In this document: positions 53,285 through 63,832 of the stretch, one piece after another
Layout: every line of letters begins with the position of its first letter
How positions within the stretch are numbered: position 1 is the stretch's first letter
NCBI GenBank assembly: GCA_905221605.1
Contig: CAJNDS010002151.1
Span: 250,001-314,000 of the forward strand
Length of the DNA stretch: 64,000 nucleotides
Direction: 5' to 3'
From: Symbiodinium natans
Lineage: Eukaryota; Sar; Dinophyceae; Suessiales; Symbiodiniaceae
Translations under genes and position numbers: made by a program
Notes under the pieces: model-generated
Told to the model about the DNA's origin: nothing
What the model saw: the letters and a program-made list of their open reading frames with translations, nothing else
The model's database searches: none

Positions 53285-56200
53285 CTTGGAAGACAGGTCC
53301 TTGCTCTGCTTTTTCCTTCCACGGCTCCGCTTCACGGCGACGGAGGCGGCAGGGGACTGGGCCTGCGATGCGCTGCAAGCCACGAGGGTGTCGCTTGGAG
53401 CGATCTGTTTAGGGGCCAGGTAGGGTTTAGTGTTTAGGGTTTTGAGGTTTTAGATAAAGGAATCCGAGGGGGCTGCCCCACGATCGCATGTTTGTTTTGT
53501 TTGTTCTTTTCTTTTCCGTGCTTACCTGAAAGGAAGGTTTTTAGGTAACGTCGGAAGCTTCTCGTGGAAGTTTCTGCTGGGCACTTGTCAAGAGGATGTT
53601 GAACCAAGCAGCTCGCGAAGCTTTAGATGTCGAAGTTGGGGAGGCAAGAAATCTACCTCCCATTTCAGAGATTATCACATGGTTATGAGTACAAATTGTT
53701 GTATATCAATGTACAGAATTATGCAGTATGATCAGCTGTTCTACATCTATGTTTTCCCCCCCCCCCCCCCTCCCCTGGGTGTGGGGTTGGTAGATTCTAA
53801 CATCAACTCTTCTCCTCGCCGGGTCTACTCCTCGCTCATCCCTGCTCATCCCTGGAGTGCCCAACCCCAGAGTGTCCCTGCCCAACCCCAGAGTGTCCCT
53901 GGAGTGCCCAACCCCAGAGTGCCCAACCCAGAGTAACCTGGAGCCCCAAGAGTGTTCTGGAGTGAGAGTGTCCCTGGAGTGCCCAACCCCAGAGTGTCCC
54001 GCCCAACCCCAGAGTATCTCTAGAAGAAAAAAACTTCCTATGACATTGTCTGCATCGTTTAGCACCATAATGCACTGGCAATGTTTATGCCATGCATTAC
54101 TATGACTGCTTGCTGTGTTTGCTGTGTTTGCTATGTTCACTTGCATGAAACTTAAGACACCAGAGTCGACCGGAATGTCAGGGTACTTGGAACCACACTC
54201 AAAACTGTACTTACAAGCCCCCGAAGTTCTCCATATAGGTTTTAAGTAGGGTTCGTAAAGCATCCATGAACCTCCCACCCTAAACCCTAAACCCTAAACC
54301 CTAAACCCTAAACCCTAAACCCTAAACCCTAAACCCTAAACCCTAAACCCTAAACCCAGTACCCGTGTTTCAAGGTTGGTGAAACACATCCCCAGCTCCC
54401 TCGACGGAGTGCTGCGCCTCAAGGGGAGGACATCACGGGATGGAAACTCGTACCCCTAAGGTTGTACCCCTATAGGTTCCTCCTTAATATATACCTAAAA
54501 TACCTTAAATACCCAAACCCTAAACCCTGAGCCCTAAACCCTAAACCCTAATGTTGTCTGCTGATTAGTGTGGCCCCCCCCCCCCCCCCCCCCCCCCCCT
54601 CAACGAAAGGATCCCGCTCTTTAGTGTGGGGGGGGGGGGGGGGCAACTTTTTTTTTTGGGGGGGGGGTCTGGTTTTATATGATTTTAAAAGGGATGAGTT
54701 TAGATGAATTTAAAAGGGATCCATATGATCCATATGATTTTAAAAGGGATGAGCTCGTATGAGTGTAAAAGGGATCCATATGATTCTAAACGGGGTGAGA
54801 CTATATGAAATTAAGAGGGATCCATACGATTTTAAGAGGGATGAGTTTATATGAATTTAAAGGGGATCCATCTATCCCAACCAAGCCAGCCCGCAGAAAA
54901 AAAATCAATTCCGGGGGAGCAAACTTTTTATATTATACGGCATCCGGGCAGCTGCTGGACTACCCCCTTTGAAATTTGATTGCCCGGCCTCGGTACAAAA
55001 GAATTTTATAAGGAAATCTTACTTTTGGGTCTGGCCTGGAGGCTGAAGATTTCAGGGCCCGACAACCTCAGGCCTCAAGGTTTAGGAAACCTCAGCCCTT
55101 AGGCCTCTGGATCCAAACCCAACTAGCCCGCAAAAAAAAAATATAATTCCGGGGGAGCAAACTTTTATATTATACGGCATCCGGGCAGCTGCTGGACTAC
55201 CCCCTTTGAAATTTGATTGCCCGGCCTCGGTACAAAAGAATTTAGTAAGGAAATCTTAGCCCTGGGCCCGGCCTGGAGACTGAAGATTTCAGGGCCCGAC
55301 AACCTCAGGCCTCAAGGTTTCAGTCTTTAAACTTTTGATCTTTGGTCTCTCAGCCTCGGTTCAGAAGCGATTTATGGACGACAACACCATTCGACAGCCT
55401 CGCCGAAATTTTACATCGCCCGATTTTTTTTTCACAATTCCGGGGGTCCTCCTCAAATAGATCCCCCTGAATAGTTTTTGGATTTTTTTCCACAATTCCG
55501 GGGGAGCACACTAATCAGGATACAACATTATTTATGATCCTAAATATGAACCCTAAAACCGAAACTGGGTTGTGCTTTGGGATCTTTGTTTTTAATTTCC
55601 CTTCTTTGCTTATAAGGGAAACTAGTCATGGATAGTTTTCAAAGGGTTTTAAGCACAGCTCAGTAGACCCTACACCCTAAACCCTAAACCCTAAACCCTA
55701 AACCCTAAACCCTAAACCCTAAACCCTGAACCCTGAACCCTGAACCCTGAACCCTGAACCCTGAACCCTGAACCCTGAACCGAACCCTGAACCCTGAACC
55801 CTGAACCCTGAACCCTGAACCCTGAACCCTGAACCCTGAACCCTGAACCCTGAACCCTGAACCCTGAACCCTAAACCCTAAACCCTAAACCCTAAACCCT
55901 AACCCTAAACCCTAAACCCCAAAACCCCTAGAGGACAGTGGAGCAGTGCGCGACACATCTTGTGCAGCAGCTGGAGCGCTGCCTTCGGTCTGCCTGGTTT
56001 GAGGCTGTTTAGGGTTTAGGGCAGCTGGACTCTTAGCAGCGTCTGGTTTAGGGTTTAGGGTTTAGGGTTTGGGGTTTAGGGTGTAGGGTTTAGGGTCCCG
56101 AAGCCTTGCGCAAGCACAGGGCTACGCCTTCTCCTTCTGGAAGTGCCGGGGCAGCGGCTACGACACGAAGCGCTACCAGAAGCTGCTTAGTAGCAGAGCA

Positions 56201-59200
56201 GGCAACCTTTCGAACCCATTTGGGGGAGTATTCGAATCCCTATATCATCCCAATGGCTAAGCTTCAGCTGCCCTGGGAACCCTAGACCTTAGGGTTTAGG
56301 GTTTAGGGTTCAGGGTTTAGGGCCCTAAACCCTAACCCCGAGACCCTGAAACCCTAAACCCTGAACCCCAAACCCTAAACCCTAAACCCTACACCCAAGC
56401 TAAGGCTGACTCTTCTGGTGGACTCCCTGCGGCGATGCCTGGACCTCTGGGGCCTTATGGTTGGACTTTGAACTTTTTTGGGTTTAGGGTTTAGGGTTTA
56501 GGGCTAGGGATTAGGGTTTCGGGTTCTGGTTTTAGGGTTCAGGGTTGAGGGTTGTGGGTTTAGGGGTTTAGGGGTTAGGGTTTTGGGTTTAGGCAAAAGG
56601 GTTAGGGCTTAGGGTCGTAGACTTAGGGGGGAAGGTAACCTTTTAACCTTTTTGGGTTGTGTATATCGACTCCTACTATATATAAAGAGGTTAACCTTTT
56701 TTGAGCCAGGGTATTCAGCCCCTAAGTGCTAAGTCGAACTTTTAAACTTCTTGTGTTTCCCTATGTTTTAGGCTCAACCTTTCGTATGCCCTGGCTACTT
56801 GGAGAAGTAAGCACCCTAAACCCTAAACCCTAAACCCTAAACCCTAAACCCTAAACCCTAAACCCTAAACCCTAAACCCTAAACCCTAAACCCTAAACCC
56901 TAAACCCTAGCAGCTTGTAATCCAGACTCCAGGGTGCCCAACAGCCCTTAAACTTAGGAAGATGCCTGTAGAATCATATAAAAAAGGATCCCTAACCCTA
57001 AACCCTAAACCCTAAACCCCAGGAAGCCCAAGACGCCTTTGGGAATATACCGTAAATCATGGATCCCTAAAGAAATTCCGGACGGCTGAGAGCCATAGGA
57101 GCCAGCTCCTGGGCACCCGCCACGTGCAAGTAAGATACAAGCAAGGCCCCTGATCATTTTTCACTAGTTTGTGCGGTTTAGGGTTTAGGGTTTAACCCTA
57201 AACCCTAAACCCTTTCCCATGAAGACCATAAGGCCTTCAAATGTCTTTAGTGCATCAGAGTCAGCAGTTGTATTAACCCCCCGAAAAAAACCCCAAACCC
57301 TATAAACCCTAAACCCTAGCCCTAAACCCTCAAAAGAGGACCGGCTCCCCGCCGTGTACTCCACCGCGGCGGCGGTGGACACCGCGGGTGCGTGGGTGAG
57401 CGAGGAGGCGTTCAAGCTCCTGCAGCAGCACCTGCTCTTTACAAAAGCTCGGCTCCCACTGGGATGTAGGGTTTAGGGTTTGGGGTTTAGGGTTTAGGGT
57501 TTAGGCCCTGTCACGTGTGCAGGGCTTTGGGGGGCAGCCAAACCGGGCGGGAGCACAGCCAAGCTCGTTGCAAAGGGTTTGGGAGCATAAAATCCCACTA
57601 AAACGTGGTACAGGTATGCCGGTATGTACCTAAATGAGATTCCCCTTCTTGGGGGGGGTGGGTTTAGCTTCAGCGTTCTTTATCTAACCCTAGAGCTCCA
57701 AGTATACAAAGAATACCTACATTGGGGTCTGAAGTCTGTAATAGTACCTCCTTTGGGCTGTTTGGACCCTTAGGGTTTAGGATTTAGGGTTCTCTTCTGA
57801 GAGGGTGTCTGACGTCCTGAGACCCTGAGGGCCCGCACCTTCAACCCTGTAGGAAAACAGATGGCCTGAACCCGAAACCCGGCGCATGCGGCCCCTGGAT
57901 CCTGCAGCCTCATCCTTTAACCCTAAACCCTCAAACCCTAAACCCTAAACCCTTAACCCTAAACCCTAAACCCTCAACCCTAAACCCTTAACCCTAGACC
58001 CTTAACCCTCAACCCTCAACCCTAAACCCGAAACCCTAAACCCCCAGGCACTGCGAGCGCTCTGCCGCGAAGTTGGCCGAAGCCCTGCGCTCCGCCTTCG
58101 CTGAGGCTTGGCTTCCTCCAGGAAGGGTTTAGGGTTGAGGCTTGAGGGTTGAGAGTTTTAGGGTTGAGGGTTGAGGGTTTAGGGTTCAGGGCATGTGAGA
58201 GAGCCCTGGAGCAAGAAGGGTTAAGGGTTTAGGGTTCAGGGTTTGGGGTTTAGGGCTCGAGTGTGGGGCTTTGGGCATTTCAGGGCTTCTTGGGGCTTCT
58301 TGGCTTTTTAAGGCAGGGTAGCCCAATAATACTCTCTGCTCTTTAATTACACTTTTTATGGTTCTGTGTTCCCTTGTAAAGTAACCAGTGTACCCATTGC
58401 ATAAGATGGTTATTGGGCTACCAGGAAGATTTGGCCTGGGACTCTCTGGACCAGGGTTGAGGGTTTAGGGTCTTATTTTGGGGCGGTTGCGCCCATCACC
58501 ATGCTAAGTAAGGAGGGGGAAGGGGGTTAAGGGATATTCAGTGTTGAGTTTACATCTATTACGGTTCATTGCTAGGAGCAACAGTTGTACCTGGTTCTCC
58601 AAAGGTAAGTTGCAAGCCCGCTCAACCAAAAGCGTATCCTAAACCCTAAACCCTAAACCCTAAACCCTAAACCCTAAACCCTAAACCCGGTAACCTCGAC
58701 TCGACCCAGCGGAGCGGGCGCCTGATGGTGTGTGCAGTGCGGGTGGCGAAACCCTAAACCGTAAACCCTAAACCCTAAACCCTAAGCCCTAACCCTTGGT
58801 ATAGGTTGGGGAGGGGGGAAGGGGGGGGGAGGGTGTCATGAGACCGAAACCTTGTAAACCTTACAGGCACTTAGAGACTCTTCTGAGCCAACGCCGAAAT
58901 CCAAGGAAGCCCTGAGGGTTAGGGTTTAGGGTTTAGGGTTTAGGGTTTAGGGTTTAGGGTTTAGGGTTTAGGTCATGAGGCCTAAACCTCGTAGACTTTA
59001 AACGCGCTTAGAGCCTCGACGAGAACCTATGAGCCCCGCGCCGAAATCCAAGGAAGCCTCCAGAGAAGAGCCGGGCAGCAGCCAGATGGGACTGGCAGCC
59101 CTTTGGGATTGTTTAAGGGGTTTAGGGTTTTGGGTTCAAGTGTTTAGGGGTTCAGAGTGTGAATCAGGGGTGCTAGCATGCTAGGACTGGTTTATACATG

Positions 59201-60900
59201 TCCCATCGTCTTTCGTCTAGTGTATTGGTATGTATCAAGTTTTCTATATTGTGCGTGCGCGCACGCATATTTCCAACCATTTGTCGGATCAGAGAATTTG
59301 ATTCTATTTCCAGCAGACCATACCAAGAGCAGAAGATGTTCTGAATCCGCCTGGAGTTGAAGGCCCAAAGAAGTACCACGGGTAGGACCACTTGTGCTGT
59401 CAACAGGAGGTTCTTTGGGAGGTGTGATGAAGGTTCAGTTCAGCGGTGAACTGCTGTTTCTAGACGACCTCCAGGTGATCTGATGTATAGATGGTAGTTT
59501 AGGGCTTAGGGTTTAGCATTTGGTAGGGTGGAGGCTTCTTGCGGGCTTAGCATGTAGGGCTCGCAGTTTCGCTGCAGGCGAGAGGTGAGCGGTGGGTTGG
59601 AGCTATCTGTTTGCGGCTCTATGTTGGGTAGGGGTACTAGGGGCCCAGATCTTCCAAAACCCTAAACCCTAAACCCTAAACCCTAAACCCTAAACCCTAA
59701 ACCCTAAACCCTAAACCCTACTTTATCAAGGAACATACAGTACCCTAATGTACACTAAGGGTCCTTATTATGGATTAGGGCCCCAGGGTTAGATGCCTTA
59801 ATTAAGGGGTTTTTGGGGGAAGGAGAGCTGGGAGGTGAGCGGTGGGTTGGAAACTCTTTGTTGGGGGCTCTATGCTGGGTCGGGGGCACTGGTGGATGTA
59901 ACGGCCTCTCTGGTTCTTAGTAAAGGGAATGAGGGAATGAGGGCCCTACAGAATACCCTTTACGGAGTAGTCCTCCTATATCATACCCTTTAAGGGAGTA
60001 TGTAGTGTCCACATTCCCTCATTCACTACTAAGAACCAGCCAGACGAGTGCGTGCAGAGTAGCCGTGGGGTAAGGTTGGCATTTTACCTTGCCTGCCTCC
60101 TCTGTGTGTGTGTGTGTGAGCCGAAGTGCCGAGAAGCAACCTTTCACGGGCATTAAGAACTTTAACCCCAAAACCCTCAAAAGCCCTGAGCTCCCTAACC
60201 TTCACAAAATCTTAGGGACTGGGTAGGTAACCTTTTACCTTTTTGGGAATATCGAATCCTTATATATATATATATATGAATTTTATTTATTTATAAGCGT
60301 AACCTTTGTTGGGCCAGGGTATTCAGCCCCTAAGAAAGTAAGACTGAGGTGTGGCAGGACGAGGGTCCAGAGATCAATGCGTTCCTGTGCGCGGCCAGCA
60401 TGGTCCTCGTCGAGATCGATGAGGTTCCTTCACCTTAGCTTGAGAAGCCCCAAGACTTGCATGTCTTACACAATGTATGTATGGATGTATAGATTTGTTT
60501 AGTCATTTTGGTTGATTTATGTATTTCTGTACTCTATTCCAACCTACTCTAGTTCTATTCGAACTCAATATTTTTCCATTTCATTCTGTTCTGCGCCATT
60601 GGAAAGTGTATCGTGTGAGATTGTAACCACTGTTTTTTGATTGCTACTATTACATTATTTATCTCAGTATCATTATTATTGTTTTACTACTACTGTTAGT
60701 ATTATTATTATTATTAGTAGTAGTAGTATTGTGATTATGATGATTATGATTTTGATTATGATTGTTCTATATATATATATATACATATCTCCAGGTTGTG
60801 GACAACTTCCTGGCAACCACCGTCGCGGTGTCCCGCACCCCGCTCCTTGCCCGCCACGTTGGGGCCAGGGGGGGGTCGTTTTTCATGTGCTGCCAGCCTA
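53285..60900 (+). CDS. Same large membrane protein, cytosolic linker exons
   Basis: Coding-looking exons: about 53292-53405 (RFTATEAAGDWACDALQATR), about 55937-56007 (TVEQCATHLVQQLERCLRSA), about 56097-56190 (GYAFSFWKCRGSGYDTKRYQ), about 56400-56470 (LRLTLLVDSLRRCLDLWGLM), about 57316-57440 (YSTAAAVDTAGAWVSEEAFK), about 58049-58126 (HCERSAAKLAEALRSAFAEA), about 60345-60430 (EVWQDEGPEINAFLCAASMV) and about 60792-60880 (VVDNFLATTVAVSRTPLLAR). They are largely helical and soluble, fitting a cytosolic domain between two membrane halves. Order and strand agree with the flanking exons, but junction phases were not all resolved, so these may include exons of a second gene. Confidence 0.4.
53836..54020. 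repeat. Minisatellite CCCAACCCCAGAGTGTCCCT
   Basis: About eight imperfect copies of CCAACCCCAGAGTG with GTCCCTGGAGTGCC between some. It causes open frames on both strands; none looks like a protein gene. Confidence 0.9.
54660..54870. repeat. Minisatellite of TTTAAAAGGGAT(GAG/CCA) units
   Basis: Alternating GATTTTAAAAGGGATGAGTT and AATTTAAAAGGGATCCATAT segments with a period of about 30-35 bp. Lies inside the 54549-55530 element. Confidence 0.85.
54880..55325. repeat. Direct tandem duplication, about 200 bp unit
   Basis: 54890-55085 and 55128-55325 are near-identical: both run from AGCCCGCA and AATTCCGGGGGAGCAAACTT through GGCATCCGGGCAGCTGCTGG to GGCCCGACAACCTCAGGCCT. The flanks between copies differ. 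AATTCCGGGGGAGCA recurs at 55490-55506 next to the right terminal repeat. Confidence 0.9.
55564..55664. mobile_element. Compact inverted-repeat element, unfilled relative of the 2756-5294 element
   Basis: About 100 bp, ends ACTGGGTTGTGCTT and AAGCACAGCTCAGT (12 of 14 complementary), with an inner inverted repeat AATTTCCCTTCTTTGCTTATAA / TTATAAGGGAA-like. The right part matches 5220-5293 closely (AAGGGAAAC..TTTTCAAAGGGTTTTAAGCAC). Confidence 0.75.
55672..55925. repeat. CCCTAAA array with a homogeneous CCCTGAA core
   Basis: About 7 CCCTAAA units, then about 20 CCCTGAA units (55725-55869), then CCCTAAA again. The blockwise change points to local expansion of one variant unit rather than to fresh telomerase synthesis. 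Confidence 0.95.
59910..60039. mobile_element. CTGGTTCTTAGT inverted-repeat element
   Basis: Ends CTGGTTCTTAGTAAAGGGAA and CACTACTAAGAACCAG with inner AATGAGGGAATGAGGG / CATTCCCTCATT and CCCTTTAAGGGAGTATGTAG. About 130 bp, one copy seen in the window. Confidence 0.75.
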
Positions 60901-61184
60901 AGGGTTTAGGGTTTAGGGTTTAGGGTTTAGGGTTTAGGGTTTAGGGTTTCGGATTTAGGGTTTAGGGTTTAGGGTTTCGGGTTTAGGGGGACCAAATGAA
61001 GCCTAAACGGGGCTTACGGTTCGAGAAGTGTAACAGTCCTTAATAGGGATTATACTGCGCCCTATTAGGATCCCTATCAAGGACTTAGTATAAGGGGGAC
61101 ATCCCAACTCATATACCGTAATCGGAATATGGGGTTTCCATTCCCTTTTTCAGGGCTTCACTTGGTCCCAAAAATCATGTAGTC

Positions 61185-63832
61185 CAGGAGCAATCCAGCT
61201 CCGGGGGAAAGCTGGTACAACTCACGCCGGGGCTGGACCACGAAAACGCGGCTGGTGCTGTCCAACCTCCTCTGTCACAGCGATGACACCGCCGCCACCC
61301 ATCCCCGCTTCGTGGTTCGAAACACCATCTCGAGTCTAGGCTGTTCAGCAGTATATATTGTTTTGTTGCTTTTGCATTTTCGCTTCTCTGGCGTTCTCTA
61401 TAATTGGGCAAAGGTAGCCCCCCCCCCAAAAAAAAAAAGAAAGAAGCATGTACCTCTTTTTTGTTTCCCCCCTAAGTCCACTGAAAGCCTAAAGCCTTAC
61501 CCTAAACCCTAAACCCTAAACCCTAAACCCTAAACCCTAAACCCTAAACCCTATAGGATTTGTATTGCCTTTGGCCTTGGCTGGGCCGGTCTTTGGAACA
61601 TGCTGCCCTCGTACTCGGCCTACCCGGCCTCCACCATCGGCGTCATCGTGCAACCTGGAACTTGTAGGGGTCAGGGTTTAGGGTTTAGGGTTTAGGGTTT
61701 AGGGTTTAGGGTTCAGGGTTTAGGGTTTAGGGTTTAGGGTAGTTCACCTTTAGCCTTTGTTGGGTTATATAGAAATCCTGTTACAACTTGGGACTTTTTT
61801 GGGCCGGGTGTAGTTGACCTTCAAGCCTTTAACCTTTGTGGGTTATATAGAAATCCCATTGGAAAAATGTAAAGGTTCATGAACCTTTTTTGGGGGTTGA
61901 CCTTTAACCTTTTTGGGTTATATGGAAATCCCGAAATCCCATTGGAAGAATGTAAAGGTTCATGAACCGTTTGTGGGGCTAGGTATTCAGCCGCTAAGGG
62001 AAAAGACACTGAGAGACCTACTAGCCCTCCTAACCCTCAGGGTCCTTGTGCCCGTCTGGTATATGCTTGGGCCTCAAACAGGGTTCCTGTGTAGTAGCTT
62101 TCGGGCTCGAGCATATACTATTTAGGTACCTGGACCCCAAACCCTAAAACCTAAACCCTAAGCCCGAAGCCCTAAGCCCCAAGCCCCAAGCCCGAAACCA
62201 ACAAAAAAATCAGGTACACATACACTGGAGCTACTCCCTCGGTGACCTTGAGGCGCCTGTCTGGCGTGGTGCTTGGGAAGGCAGCCGGAGCCATACTGCA
62301 GCTGTGCCTGGCAGTCGCTTGCTTGCTTAGGGTGTAGGGTGTTGGGGAGTTTTGGGGATTTTTTCGGGAGTTTCGGGAGTTTACGGGTTAGGATTAGGGA
62401 GTTTAGGTTTTAGGCGGTGGGCTCCCCTTTCAGGTACCGTGCAGAGTAAGGGCTAGGTTTATGTAGCGACACCCACCCACAAAGAAGCCCAGTTGAGAAT
62501 CTAGAACCACGATGTTGAGGCAGGCGTAGCGGCAAGGTGCCAACTCATCTTGTTCATCCAGGTTTTTGTGGAGCTTCGTAGCCCAGTGGCACCTTGTTGT
62601 CCCTTCTTTGGCGTTCAAGGTTCCCCTATAAAGCAACCACCCAAACAAACACATGGTGACTGGGCTACCAGACAAAGAGTGCATAATCTACTGCATTCAG
62701 TAGGGTTTAGGGTGTAGGGTGTAGGGTGTAGGGTTTAGGGTTTAGGGTTTAGGGTTTAGGGTTTAGGGTTTAGGGTTTAGGGTTTAGGGTCTAGGGTCTA
62801 GGGTTTAGGGTTTAGGGTTTAGGGTTTAGGGTTTAGGGTTTAGGTGAGCAAAAGTTCCTTGACAAGAGCCCAGAACCGCTGTGAGGAGCTCAACATGGGC
62901 TTATAGCATCCAAAAAGCGGCGCCACGTTGTTTCTTCAAAGGAACCCTAAGGCTCCAAAAAGCCCAATGTAGGTACTATTTATAGACTTTGGACCCCAGT
63001 GTAGGCATTGTTTGTATACTTGGAGCCCTAGGGGAACACTGAGCACTTGAGGTCAAGGACGTGCTCTACATCATAGCCTTTGCGATCTCCATGTGGCTGA
63101 TTGTGGGTCTGACGTTCTTCCAGTACATCCACTCCTCGGACGCCGTGGACTTTGCGTACGTGTGCGGGCTCACAGCAGCATACGCCGCATCGAGCATGAT
63201 TCCCTCCGATGCTTGGTAGCTCCGTTGTACCCTTTTCCTTTTTTGGGGGGGTTTAAGGTTCCCTTATAAAGTAACTAAACCAAAAAAGGGTACCCTTATT
63301 CTGATATGGTTACCGGGCTACTAAGGATGGAATTCTTCGGCAAGTACAGGAACGAACCAGTGACACAGTCCTTCCAACCTTGATGAACCTTGGCCTTCTT
63401 AGGGTTTAGGGTTTAGGGTTTAGGGTTTAGGGTTTAGGGTGTTGAGCTTAGGGTTTAGGGTTTAGGGTTTGGGGTTTAGGGTTTAGGGTTTTCAACTGGG
63501 GCTCAACTCAGGGCACAAGTAGGCTTGCAGCAAGCTTGCTGCCACATAATGCCACCCTAAACCATCTAAGTCTAAACCCCAAACCCCAAACCCCAACCGC
63601 TAACTCCTAAACCCTAAATCCTAACCCCTAAACCCCTAAACCCCTAAACCCCTAAACCCCTAAACCCCTAAACCCCTAAACCCCTAAACCCCTAAACCCC
63701 TAAACCCCTAAACCCCAAACCCTAAACCCTAAACCCTAACCCTAAACCCTACCGAGGAACACGATCCTCCAGACGCTCGTGGGAATCGGGACAGCTGGGT
63801 CTAACTGCATGAGCTGCCTTGGAGAGGTTTAG
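61185..63832 (+). CDS. Same large membrane protein, second hydrophobic half, runs off the window
   Basis: Exons: about 61185-61335 (ESWYNSRRGWTTKTRLVLSN, then HPRFVVRNTISS), about 61556-61665 (ICIAFGLGWAGLWNMLPSYS), about 62213-62325 (TPSVTLRRLSGVVLGKAAGA, then ILQLCLAV), about 63050-63215 (DVLYIIAFAISMWLIVGLTF, then FQYIHSSDAVDFAYVCGLTA), about 63326-63378 (MEFFGKYRNEPVTQSFQ) and about 63752-63828 (RNTILQTLVGIGTAG). The V-T-L-R-R-L-x-G-x-x-L-G-x-x-x-G segment and the later N-T-I-L-Q-T-L-V-G segment repeat the Arg/Gly pattern seen in the first half and are typical of FUSC-like and malate-transporter-like proteins (family knowledge). The 63.8 kb exon ends at GTTTAGGG, so the gene continues beyond 64000. 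Confidence 0.5.
62578..62668. mobile_element. GTAGCCCAGTGG family copy
   Basis: Ends GTAGCCCAGTGGCACC and GGTGACTGGGCTAC, centre AAGGTTCCCCTATAAAGCAA. In an intron of the large membrane-protein gene. Confidence 0.8.
62726..62845. repeat. TTTAGGG array, about 17 units
   Basis: Begins with GTGTAGG variants and includes two TCTAGGG units; in the intron between exons at 62213 and 63050 of the large membrane-protein gene. Confidence 0.95.
62945..63032. mobile_element. CCCTAAGGCTCCAAGTATAC element family copy
   Basis: About 85 bp, ends CCCTAAGGCTCCAA and TATACTTGGAGCCCTAGGG, inner ACATTGGGGTCTAAAGTCTG on one strand. Other copies: 39520-39609, 46189-46267, 47333-47490 (with telomere insert), about 48240-48309 (one end lost), 49629-49714, 57688-57775; fragments near 29690, 38885 and 39172. 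Confidence 0.8.
63216..63321. mobile_element. GTAGCCCAGTGG family, intact compact copy
   Basis: About 106 bp with GGTAGC/TACCCTTTT at left, central AAGGTTCCCTTATAAAGTAA and AAAAAGGGTACCC..GGGCTAC at right, so almost the full length folds on itself. Follows exon 63050-63215 immediately; the donor is formed at the element edge. Confidence 0.8.
63570..63750. repeat. CCCCTAAA (8 bp) array
   Basis: About 12 copies of the 8-base unit ACCCCTAA between ordinary CCCTAAA units. A similar 8-base block is at 19447-19530 and a smaller one at 25272-25365. Confidence 0.95.

Larger units (their letters stand above)
54549..55530. mobile_element. 982 bp element with about 30 bp terminal inverted repeats
   Basis: Left end TAATGTTGTCTGCTGATTAG plus TGTG (54549-54572) and the right end 55501-55530 are inverted copies, 26 of 30 bases matching. 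The interior contains poly-C and poly-G tracts, a TTTTAAAAGGGATCCATATGA-type minisatellite (54660-54870) and a direct duplication of about 200 bp. It interrupts a CCCTAAA array, so it inserted after the telomeric repeat. No coding frame. Confidence 0.7.

Noticed and set aside
53706-54278. 190-codon minus-strand frame with Gly-His-Ser-Gly-Val repeats
   Set aside because: Driven by the CCCAACCCCAGAGTG minisatellite; a second frame shows the same repeat.
61175-61429. 84-codon minus-strand frame
   Set aside because: Lies opposite a well supported + strand exon (W-Y-N-S-R-R-G-W-T-T-K) and is its shadow.
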